From Zygnema circumcarinatum (taxonomy: Eukaryota > Streptophyta > Zygnematophyceae > Zygnematales > Zygnemataceae): a stretch of 64,000 bases of DNA. The DNA is taken from positions 1,321,446 through 1,385,445 of the forward strand of contig CM074805.1 of the NCBI GenBank assembly GCA_037447605.1. Reading direction: 5' to 3'. Below the pieces are notes generated by a model that saw only the letters and a program-made list of their open reading frames with translations, was not told the origin of the DNA and searched no databases. A program made the position numbers and the translations under genes. Of this stretch, positions 23,550-32,632 are shown in pieces. Numbering within the stretch: the stretch's first letter is position 1; every line of letters begins with the position of its first letter.

Positions 23550-25809
23550 GCCATATCCGTGTGCTTCTGCCTCGGAAATAGGCCTGTTCTGTCAGCGGGA
23601 GGCCCTTGGGAAACCTTTCAGTCGTATGAAATGAATTGCAGCGATTCTCTGCCTTCTGAACTCTTAAACATTTACTTTAACCCTAAAGTCACTCTCTCCC
23701 TCTGATCCATATTCTGTTCATGGCAGCGAGAGGCTGTCCCCCGCCTGGAGAAGACTCGAGGTTCGAGGAGCAGTCGAAGGAAAACCAAGCCTCCCTTCTT
23801 GAAGAAAATGAAGTTATGAAGAGAATGGCGATGCAGTGGGGGGCCCTGTACTTGGATGTGAATGCAGCCCTTCAGCCAAGACATGTTCAAGGCGACTGTG
23901 TGAGTCTCTGCCAGCAGGGACCCCTCGATGCGTGGGTGCAGCTTCTGTACAACACGCTCAAAGTGGCCCTCCCTCCCGCAGAGATGAGGGAGGAGGATAG
24001 GGACATGGGGTCATCGACGAGTTTGGAGAAACTCACTGTCGATTCCTATGTGAGGGTTGCGCCAACAGAGGCTCCAAAGTTGAATGTTGCGATTCCGGGG
24101 TCGAAGATCAAAACAAACACTGCCTTGGGCAAGGTGAGGGAGCAGTTTAGGTGCTTCACCCACAAAGGAAGATGGGCGTACAACCCAAAGCCCCGGCTTC
24201 TCCCCTGGCCAAGGAAGCCTGTGAAGGAAGTTCAACCCTGCGATGCACGACAAAACAAAAGTGGGGGAATTTTCGGAGCGGTAGCTGATGAGGTGGCGAT
24301 GAAAGGGGGCAATTGGAGTGTGAGAGAGGACCTGAAGTATGAGTGGAAGTCAGCACACGCATGCAAGCTGAAGTTGTTCTCACGACGAGCTTTCTGCGAG
24401 TGGGTTCCTTGTGCCTTAATTTTTTGGCATGACAGGTTGATGTTTTAGGCAAACTTAATAGCAAGCAACAATACTATGTGATGCATCAAGGTGGTGCACC
24501 CTGTGACATTATATGCTAGGTGTCCCCTCATGTCTATATGGTGAGTGCAGGTTGATGGGTCCGGGACGGAGTATACTTTTCGTGGGGGACTCGATGAGTG
24601 TTGGGTTCCACCGATCTTTGTTCTTTAATCTGCTTGTGGGGCATGATACAGGTGACTCTTCTATTCTCTCACTCTCTCACTTGTTCACAGCGGCGGCCCT
24701 CTGAATATTTTCTTTTAATTAAGAGAAATTTGAGAACATAAAGAATCAGACATTTCCTTGCTACGTTTTGGCAGGTTTCTTGTGATTGAGCAGTGAAAAT
24801 AACTTTTTTACGCTGATCGATGGCTTAGGACGTATACACCGATTCAATCTAACGAAAGTACTTTGCATATTGCGTATAAATGGACCTGAGATTGAACATT
24901 CCCCCTGCTTGTGTCTGCACGATTTGCAGAAAAATATCCGCCAGTGTCGCTCTTCCCAGAAGGGATTAATGAGTGGGATGTGGGGATGCGGAGATCAATA
25001 TGTGAGGGCTACGCTCACTGCCAAGAAATATTTGATGAGCCGGTGGAGATTCGGTTCTGCTTTAACAGAGGGCTCACTCTGACGGAGGTCCCTGTGGAGG
25101 GAGAGGCTCCATGGGTGCTGAAACTGGAGGAATGGAAACCTTCAGTAATTGTTCTTAACCGCGGAGCACATTACCGCAGCGATGACATCTTCGAGCCCGC
25201 CGTTAGAGACGCTCTCTATTATATCCGATCGAGAATGCCGAAATCTCTCATTGTATGGCGCAACACTGCTCCGGGTGAGTTGAGTTGAGTCGAGTTTTGG
25301 TCCATGGCTTTTGAACTCCTCACGAGATGAGTGTGCTGAAACGAGAGCAGTCAGTTGGGCTTTCCATGAAAGTATCTTGCACTGATTTGTGTCCCAACGA
25401 CGAGCCAAAAACGGCTTGTTGGTTCAACAATTTCAAGCTTCCGCAACACTGATGCAAATTCAAATTTAATTTGTTCCCTTCGTCCTGTGGGGGGTGGGAA
25501 CTGCACCCTGCAGGCCATATCAACTGCATGAAGTATGACGGGCCAATCGCAACGCGGCAAAACGCGGCGTCCCTCCCTCCTCTCTTCCACTGGGCGGATT
25601 TCCAACGCCAAAACAAGATTGCCAAGCGATATGTGCAGGAGGTGGGCGGAGTGTACATGGACATCGATCACTCCACGGCTCTCCGCCCCGATGGGCACCG
25701 AGGCTTCAACGAGGCAGGTGTCCCGGACTGCTTGCATTACTGCCAGCCGGGAGTGCCCGACACTTGGGTCCTCCTCCTCTTCAACTTCCTTAGGGAGCTT
25801 CTCAAGTAG
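20853..25809 (+). CDS. tandem two-domain PC-esterase / TBL-like protein
   Basis: Seven exons (20853-21226, 22644-22753, 23066-23416, 23727-24399, 24551-24651, 24930-25274, 25514-25809) give 749 residues. After a signal peptide (MSAALSALLALCFLAASSA) come two copies of the GDSL-like PC-esterase fold used by TBL/PMR5 polysaccharide O-acetyltransferases. Domain 2 has the canonical motifs: VGDSMS (Ser517) and DCLHYC (Asp723, His726). In domain 1 these read VGDELS (Glu143) and DCVSLC (Asp335, Ser338), so Ser and His are both gone. Exon 4 encodes the end of domain 1, a short linker and the start of domain 2 without a stop, so the fusion is genuine in the DNA. Intron phases 2, 1, 1 repeat in both halves, pointing to gene duplication and read-through fusion. 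There is no N-terminal TMD/PMR5N region of usual TBL type. The substrate is unknown. Confidence 0.85.
23513..23548. repeat. TA dinucleotide run
   Basis: Nearly pure TA repeat in the third intron of the PC-esterase fusion gene. Confidence 0.95.
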
Positions 25810-26513
25810 GCGTTAGGGGCTGTATAAGGCTGTTAAACTGAACTCTAGGTAGTTGGAAGGCTACTCTAGGTAGGATGTCTGTGAGAAAAGGTAGAAAGGC
25901 GCATTTGTGTCTGTAGTAGAGCTTCGTTTGGAAGCGCCTTTCCTTCGGCCTATGGGAGCTACAGTAGCTGTTTAGAGCGCTGCACCTATTCGTTTAGCAT
26001 GTTTGGATACATAGGCGGGACATCACATCCCATGTTCTAGCATGCGTCTCATTCTTTTGTTCTAGCATTCATTAATTGTGCCAGTCAAGCTCGTCATGAT
26101 TCACCAAAAACTTGTGGCGTGTATGACAAGGAACTTGTGCGAGCCTTTGATATGAATTAGGGTTACAATGGAGTTCCCAGAGAGATGCCAGAGAGATGGC
26201 TCTCGAAACGGAATCACTGGAAAAGCAGCTGCACATGTAGCGCCCAGCAAGTGGCTGCCAACCCTCCCATCCGTACTTTTCGTAACAGCTTCTTGCCCGG
26301 ACATGACTAGAGAGGGGGGGTCGACTGCCCTACCGAGCCACTTTCTATGACTTCGGGGGCATATGTCTCTGGCGGAGATTGCAATAGAGGGGGGAACACA
26401 CTAATGTCACAAATGTACACGGCAACGCTCAAGAGCTTCAGATTTTTCAACAAATCAGCTTGAACACAGGATGAAACCCTAAACAGATTCAAGGGATGGC
26501 CTGCACCAGCAGC
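25810..26513. other. convergent intergenic region
   Basis: Between the stop codons of the PC-esterase fusion and the site-2 protease. I see only AT/GC-balanced 3' sequence, with no exon or repeat. Confidence 0.5.
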
Positions 26514-29500
26514 TCATCGCACCAACACTGACGTGAAGCCCTGCAGGAGGCAAAGCAGGAGGAGGGATGTACCGGCTGCCAGCACCCCCCCAGATATGGT
26601 CCGAAATAGGCGGGGAGAGAGGCGAGGGAACGAGAGCGCAAGCAGCGCTTGGCATGCTGCTTCCCCGTCCAAAAAGTACACCTGTCGTGTCCAAAACGTT
26701 AAAGAGAAGAAACACAAAGTAAAAGTCGAAGTTACACAAAGAAATAAAGTGTTTTCGCATCTCAATTCCCCTTTACTGCCCTCTCTTTTCTCTCCCTCCA
26801 TCAAGGACGGTTCAACGTAGAAGCTTTATACTCCCTAAGGGGCGAGTTGAAACATGATGCTCACCGGTGCCATGTTGATGAGAGCAAGAGCTGCTGACAC
26901 CTGGCAGGTGTAAAGCAGCAGCTTTTCGATCAATTGTGGGCCCCACAGGGGAGCTTGGAGCTTCCATCTAAAAAGGACACGTGGCAACTGGAGATGCCGC
27001 GGACGATACTCCGTGAGTTTAGCTGCTTCCATAAGAGAGAATATGTCTCCTCCAAAAACGACAAAGCGCTCACTTCCATGATGTGCGCCTTGACTTCTCT
27101 CTGTTCCTTCACGGGGCAGGAATGCAATTTTGAACAAGAAGGCTCCGCAGGGGAGAACAGGCTCAAGGCAGGTAAAATCCTGCAGGCAAAAACCATTGCT
27201 CGGAAAAATCAAATGGCCATCCACTTTGTGCGACTAAAGCTCACGATTCAACCACAACAGCAACTGTAAGGCAGACAATACTTACCTCTTCACAATAAAA
27301 GTCTTCCTTTATCTCATTATTCGCTCCTCTCACAACCGCCGCATCGTCCAGTTCGCTCCACCCCCACCCACAATGCTTCAGTTGAACAATATCCCTCGCA
27401 GACAAACAAAGGCCGGCTGCTCTACTGTCGTCGCTTCTGCTCTCGTTCTTGGACCCTTCCAGGCCTCTCCTTCCCTGCCCCTCGTCCTTCAAAAAGGTCG
27501 TGGTATCTTCCTCTCTCTCCCTCACCAAATTATCCCATTCAACGCTTGAGCGACTGCTGTTTACTACTTCCACAAATAGCAGCCTGTCCTGGGGGCATCC
27601 TCCTTTCCCTTTCTCACCATCAGCCCTCTTCACATCGCTCTCCCTCCCCTCCATGCTCTTCTCCCTGATCTCTGCCTTCTCAGGACTGCCTCCCAAATGC
27701 TCATTCTTGATTAGGGTTTCACTCCGCAATCTTTCCTGAAGCGCTTCTTTCTCCAAAACACTCCCACCTTCCTCCAACTTCCTATCTGAATGTTCCCCAA
27801 CAAAGGCCTCTTTCAGCTCCCACATACCCCTTTTGGAAACGCAATAGCCTTGTCCCGTTACCCACTGCCCAGCCGCCACGTGGGGCCTCCCAAGGACGGC
27901 CACGTGGCCTCTGGCCGCGCCTGCTCCTGTCGCGCGCTGACACGTGGAAGGAATGAGCGCGGCGTGCAGGCTCGACTGGCGTAGGAGCTCGTTCCATGTG
28001 CGCCGTCCCGTAATTGGACGGCCGTTTGCAGACGTAAGCATGTCACCGGGGCTGACGTGGCCCTGGAGAGGCGAATACGGCGGTATTGCTGCGACCTGCA
28101 GCATGATGACGGTGTTGCATGTGAAGGAGAGGGAGAGGGAGAGGGAGAGGGAGAGGGAGAGAGAGAAAGGAGAGTTACCATAATGGTGGAACAACAGGAG
28201 TAGAACGGTAGGAGCAGCCTTGGTAGGAGGCCCAATAAGATGGCACAGATGATGCATTGCTGCACCAGTAAACCCTAAAAATCCTCATCAATTCCGCCTA
28301 CAAAATACCTCGTTATCTAACAGAAGAACAAAGAAGCAAGACATAGCTTGTGCCTGTATGGCACCGCGACATCCATTGCCTTATGCCCTCAGATTCAGTA
28401 GCTTCAGTGAGCATCCAAATAATGGCAGCGAGAAGGGCCGGAAATCGCCACGTGTGTACCGCCACATTGTGCCATACTCCGGCGCAGTAGATCTTGAGCG
28501 CTCTCCACGGCGGCAGCAGTTCCATGGCGGCCGAATTCAGTTCTACAAGCGCACCGGGAACGAGCACAACAAAGAACACCGCCACTTTCTCCGTGCGGAC
28601 ACCTTCACTGCAGAGACCGATTCACTCATTAGCAACTCCAAAAAGCTTAGTTCCACAGCAGGAAAGGGAACAAAAACAGCGGTATTAGACTCTAGCTATA
28701 GGCCAATGGTAGGGCGCCACCTGGCAGCAGCCAGCGCGTGTCCCGCTTCATGCAGTGCCACGCTGGCAGCTGTCCCCAAGAAGAGGAAGCCCAGGTCGGC
28801 CAATGGCAGGTTGACACCTGGCACCTGCGCGCCCCCTCTGCTGCAGCTGAAGGCCCGGCAAGATCCGAAAGTTTTCGGGCCGGGCAGGGCAGGGCCGGAA
28901 AGGAGGAAAGGGCTGCGCAGCCCCATTGGGGTTCAGCTGAAGCGAGAGGGAGAGAGGGAGAGAGGGAGAGAGGGAGAGAGGGAGAGAGGGAGAGGGAGAG
29001 AGGGAGGAGGGAGAGAGGGAGAGGAGAGAGGGAGAGAGGGAGAGGGAGAGAGGGAGAGAGGGAGAGAGGAGAGAGGGAGAGAGGGAGAGGGAGAGAGGAG
29101 AGAGGGAGAGGGGAGCAGCTTCAGGGAGCAGCGTGAGGGAGAGAGGGCCCATACTGCCCCGCCTGCATGCATGTCTAAAGCGCGATGTTCGACTGGCGAG
29201 AGTCTTGGGAGGAGTCACGGGCATAGGGAGGGAGGGAGGGAGGGAGGGAGGGAGTGAAAGTAGCATTGCTTTCAGACATTCTATCCTCAACCCTCCCGCC
29301 TTCCGCCCTCTCTAGCTCCACTGCATTTTGGTGCGTACGGAGTATGGAGCTAACTGCATTCATGCTACTATCTTTTGTCATTTAGAAAGGATTGCATCTT
29401 GAAGGTAGTACACAATCTGTCCATACGTGTTGCAAACTATGCATTGGGTGCAGGTCATCCATCATTAGCGGGAGGCGCACCACCGGAGTAATGATTCGAC

Positions 29501-29823
29501 GGGAAGGAGAGGATGCATGGAACCCCGAACTCTTCCGCGATGAGGGCAACGGAACGAACCCAAGAGACGCATCCCAAATCAAAACCTGCACACTTCCACC
29601 GGCGGTTTTCAATGACAAAGAACAAGAGAAATCCAATGCAAAAAAAAGGTCTAAAATTCTAGAAATGCTATCAAAGTTTTGAATGTTTTGAAAGTTTTTG
29701 AACATGCAAACTCACCAGCATTGCGAAAATGATGCCCAACACTCCAACTACAGCGCCCAAACTGAACCAGAGCCGCAAAAACCTGCACACCAATCGCCAT
29801 ACAACAATTCGCCGGTTTGTAAA
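26514..29823 (-). CDS. MBTPS2: membrane-bound site-2 protease (S2P), first exon missing
   Basis: Eight minus-strand exons (29716-29823, 29427-29585, 28721-28824, 28460-28607, 28179-28259, 27286-28095, 26865-27179, 26514-26681) join to 630 residues without the N-terminus. S2P is an intramembrane zinc protease that frees membrane-tethered transcription factors in the Golgi. Diagnostic parts are a first helix (WFSLGAVVGVLGIIFAML), the zinc motif HEAGH, LVPGALVELN, ALKIYCAGVWHN, a PDZ-like segment (GHVSPGDMLTSANGRPITG), TEYRPR, and the third-ligand motif PVYFLDGE split across the last intron. The PDZ exon runs into a Glu/Lys/Arg-rich insert of about 180 residues that looks unstructured. Introns hold GAGAGGG repeats. 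The start exon, expected to carry a Cys-rich WYC-type segment, was not found between 29824 and 32100. Family sure; the 29427-29585 exon end is the weakest junction. Confidence 0.9.
28122..28168. repeat. GAGAGG microsatellite in S2P intron
   Basis: A GGGAGA-type purine repeat fills most of the short intron between the S2P exons 28179-28259 and 27286-28095, with the CT-rich strand serving as its polypyrimidine tract. Confidence 0.9.
28944..29121. repeat. GAGAGGGA purine tract in S2P intron
   Basis: A long GAGAGGGA-type tract on the plus strand, inside the S2P intron 28825-29426. A second GGGA run follows at 29227-29253. Long open frames across it, on both strands, are repeat artefacts. Confidence 0.95.
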
Positions 29824-30071
29824 CTACAAATAAAAATTGAAGTTGAAAGAACCCCCTACCGGATCACATTAGGTCAAAGGGCTCATAAGGTTTATGTTTG
29901 CTAATGATGAACCCTAATCTTGTGCCGGAGTTGAAGTCAAAGAAGTGCACAGAAAATACGTAAGCAGTCCTAAAATACCGAGTGTGCAAAAGCATGGGAA
30001 GAAAAAATATGTACATTTCCGAAAAAGTGCAGGGTTCAGGTTTAGGGCTTAGGGTCTAGGGGATTGCCACA

Positions 30072-30353
30072 ACAATTGTAGGAATGTATCCAGGATTGTA
30101 CCGCAGTGTATCACGTGTGGTAAGGGTACAATTGGAACGCAAAGGTACGGGTGAGCATGAGGGTGCCTTCCAAAGCTGCAGGCAGCTAACTTTCAGTTGG
30201 AGGATTACATCGTCGAAGAATTCTGCCCTGCCTTCGATCATTGCCTTCGGATGCACGCATGGGTAGATTTGGACCACATCATCATCGAGAACTTGGAAGA
30301 TTCGGGACTGTGCACGAAAAATGACGTGGGCGTGTTGGAGTATGCACAAATAG
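30072..30353 (+). repeat. inverted repeat, left arm (decayed coding-like copy)
   Basis: Roughly 280 bp that match the reverse complement of 30516-30805 with many substitutions. Read on the plus strand it gives VQLERKG and then, in another frame, ANFQLEDYIVEEF, HAWVDLDHIII and TKNDVGVLEYAQIE, so it carries a frameshift relative to the other arm. Degenerate telomere-like repeat lies just to its left (30035-30060). Confidence 0.75.
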
Positions 30354-30441
30354 AAACTAATTGATAACGATCACGAATGTCTACGAACGTTCCTTGTCTC
30401 TCAACGTAGCATGGCCCTCGGTCGACATAGGGCCACCATGC

Positions 30442-30816
30442 CTATCCTTCAGAATGTGGCTCAAATGGGCGCCAATACCCTTTTGCAAACACACGCACCC
30501 TCAACTCCCCCATCTCTATCTGTGCATACTCCAACACACCTATGTCATTCTTCGTGCACACTCTCGGATTTTCAAGGTTCTTAATGATGATGTAATTTAA
30601 ATCTACCCATGCGTGCGTCCGAAGGCAATGATAAAATGCAACATAAAACTCCTCGTCAATGCAATTCTCCAACTGAAAGTTGGCAGGCTGGAGGGCACCA
30701 TCCTGCTCGGGTGACCCACGGTCCTCACCCACACCTTTGCGTTCCAATTGTACCCTTATCACACGTGGTACACTGCGGTGCAATCCCTGGGTACTAACAA
30801 TTCCCCTATGCACCAA
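30442..30816 (-). CDS. inverted repeat right arm, open-frame copy of unknown gene fragment
   Basis: A 124-codon open frame without an ATG at its beginning encodes VIRVQLERKG, ANFQLENCIDEEF, HAWVDLNYIIIKNLENP and TKNDIGVLEYAQIEMGE. Its counterpart in the left arm preserves the same peptide with conservative changes but a shifted frame. Peptide-level conservation between diverged copies suggests a former or present coding gene, perhaps part of a repetitive family. No domain is recognised. A function cannot be given, and it may be dead sequence or part of the S2P first intron. Confidence 0.3.
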   Translation of the reverse strand: MVHRGIVSTQGLHRSVPRVIRVQLERKGVGEDRGSPEQDGALQPANFQLENCIDEEFYVAFYHCLRTHAWVDLNYIIIKNLENPRVCTKNDIGVLEYAQIEMGELRVRVFAKGYWRPFEPHSEG

Positions 30817-30860
30817 AATGCTATCAGATTCTGTACTCTGAGTCTCTCCTCCGTCTCCTA

Positions 30861-31600
30861 AGGTTTAGGGTTCGGGGTTAGGGTTAAAGGTCTAGCAGTT
30901 CAGCAGTTAGGGTTTAGGGCTAGGCATAGGGTTGGGTTCAGGGTTTAAGAATTTAGGGTTTCTGGTTTAAGGTTAACAGTTTATGATTCAGGGCTCAAGT
31001 TCACAGTTAGGGTTTCAGGTTTAGGTCGAGGGTTGACAACTGGAGGTTCAGGGTTTAGGGTTTAGGGTTCAGGGTTTGAGGTTCAGAGTTCAGGGTTTAA
31101 GGTTCAGGGTTCAGGGTTTAAGGTTCAGGGTTCAGGTTTCAGGGTTTAGGGTTCAGGGTTTAAGGTTTAGGGTTCAGGGATTAGGGTTTAGGGTTTAGGG
31201 TTCAGGGTTTAAGGTTTCGGGTTCAGGGTTTAGGCTTAGGATTCAGTTGAGGATTTCAGGTTAACGGTTTGGGTTTAGGGGTTAGGGTCAGGGTTTAGGG
31301 TTGAGGGTCAGTTTTCAAGAATCAGTGTTTAGGGTTTGGAGGTTTCGGGTTTAACGTTTGGGGTTCAAAACTTTGAAGAGTTCGGGTTCACTGTTTACGG
31401 TTTAGGATCTGCGATTATGGCTTCGGGTTTTCAGGGTTTAGGGTTAGGGTTAAGTGTGTAGGGTCAGGGTTAGGGTCTAGGCTTTCAAGCTTTAGTTTGT
31501 TAGAGTAGGGTTCAGAATTCAGGGTTTAAGGTTTGGGGTTTAAGGTTCAGGATTCAGAATTTTGGGCTTAGGGTAGGTCTTACGATTTAGGGTTTAAGGT
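30861..31600 (+). repeat. degenerate telomere-type (TTTAGGG) repeat block
   Basis: Dense array of TTTAGGG, TTCAGGG, TTAAGGT and related 6-8 base variants, all in the same orientation, with no long perfect run. TTTAGGG is the Arabidopsis-type telomere unit of most plants and many green algae. The decay indicates an old interstitial telomere-like tract rather than a chromosome end. Confidence 0.85.
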
Positions 31601-31663
31601 TTACCCCTCTTCCCTCTACATTTTCCTCGGAACCCTAAAATCCGTTTCTCCATTTACTAGCAG

Positions 31664-32032
31664 GGAGGCCCTCCCCTCCCTCCGTCCCTCCCTCCCTCCC
31701 CCTCCTCCTCCCACCCCCCTCCTCTTCTGCCTCTCTCCCTCCCTCCCACTCCCCTCCTCCCCTCCCTCCCTCCCTCCCTCCCTCCCGCTCATCCTCCCAC
31801 CCCCCTCCTCCCCTCCTTCCCTCCCTCCCTCCCTCCCGCTCCTCCTCCCACCCCGAATCTCCTCTGCCTCTCTCCCTCCCTCCCACTCGTCCTCCCACCC
31901 CCCTCCTCTTCTGCCTCTCTCCCTCACTCCCTCTCCTCCGCCCACCACCCTCCTCATCTGCCTCTCTCCCTCCCTCCCGCTCCTCCTCCGACCCCCCTCT
32001 TCCTCTCCCTCCCTCCCGCCTCCTCCCTGACC
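31664..32032. repeat. CCTCC-rich block with higher-order repeat
   Basis: Pyrimidine block of CCTCCC and CTCC runs, punctuated by repeated TCTGCCTCTCTCCCTCCCTC segments roughly 100-180 bp apart, so it contains duplicated sub-blocks. It yields long Gly/Arg/Glu open frames on the minus strand which I treat as artefacts. Confidence 0.9.
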
Positions 32033-32632
32033 TGCCATGTCTGCGCCCCGCCGCGAAGAGCACGCCGTTCAGAGCGGTGGTCTCGGCCGCGAGGGTGCAT
32101 CCCCCGCCCGCGCATCCTCGCGCCCTCCTGGGAGGCGCCGCGGTCGGCCGAGACAGCTGGCGCAACCTCGAGCCGCCACGTGGACCCATCTCATGCTCGC
32201 CCGGAAGCCACGTGTCCGATCCCACCCGGATAGAGCGCCACGTGGCAGAAGACTGGGGGCACCTGTTCCATGTGCCGCGCGTTAGATCAAGTTTTACGGG
32301 ACTGTAGCACGTAACGTGGAGCGACATAGAAAGAAGTCCACTTTTTCTGTTCAACTTGTATCAAATGATCAATGCGGATCCGAACTTGGACGTTGCTCGC
32401 CTGTTGTGGACCCGGCAGAAAGGGTTAACTCTCGAGGCCGCCTCTTGGACGAGCGCTCGCTCACTTGAACTCGTCGCTGAAGCCGTTGCGGGGTAGTGGC
32501 TGTCCCGGGAGGGGGTGAGGGAGGGAGAGGGAAGGGAGAGAGGGCCCGTATTGCTCCATCCCTTTATCTCTCTCTTTCTCGCAATTTTTTTTTCGCTTTC
32601 TCTCTCCCGCTCTCGTTTTTCTTCTGTCGAAA

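Larger units (their letters stand above)
29824..32632. other. repeat-rich region between S2P and CNOT3
   Basis: Contains the S2P 5' end (exon not found), an imperfect inverted repeat with coding-like arms, about 740 bp of degenerate TTTAGGG-type repeat, a 370-bp CT-rich block, and the CNOT3 promoter. CACGTG boxes at 32177, 32209 and 32239 lie within the presumed divergent promoter. A minus-strand ATG at 32038 opens into pure low-complexity sequence and was not accepted as the S2P start. Confidence 0.5.

Noticed and set aside
28358-29257. 299-codon plus-strand open frame
   Set aside because: It is antisense to S2P exons and runs through the GAGAGGG repeat; splice signals and S2P motifs on the minus strand explain the region.
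30361-30600. Plus-strand frame in the inverted repeat
   Set aside because: Antisense to the arm that preserves the shared peptide; only the minus-strand reading is matched by the other arm.
31616-32354. Gly/Arg/Glu-rich minus-strand frames (140 and 239 codons)
   Set aside because: They are translations of the CCTCC block. A role as the S2P start exon was considered but the sequence lacks any S2P-like N-terminal residues and the phase could not be joined.
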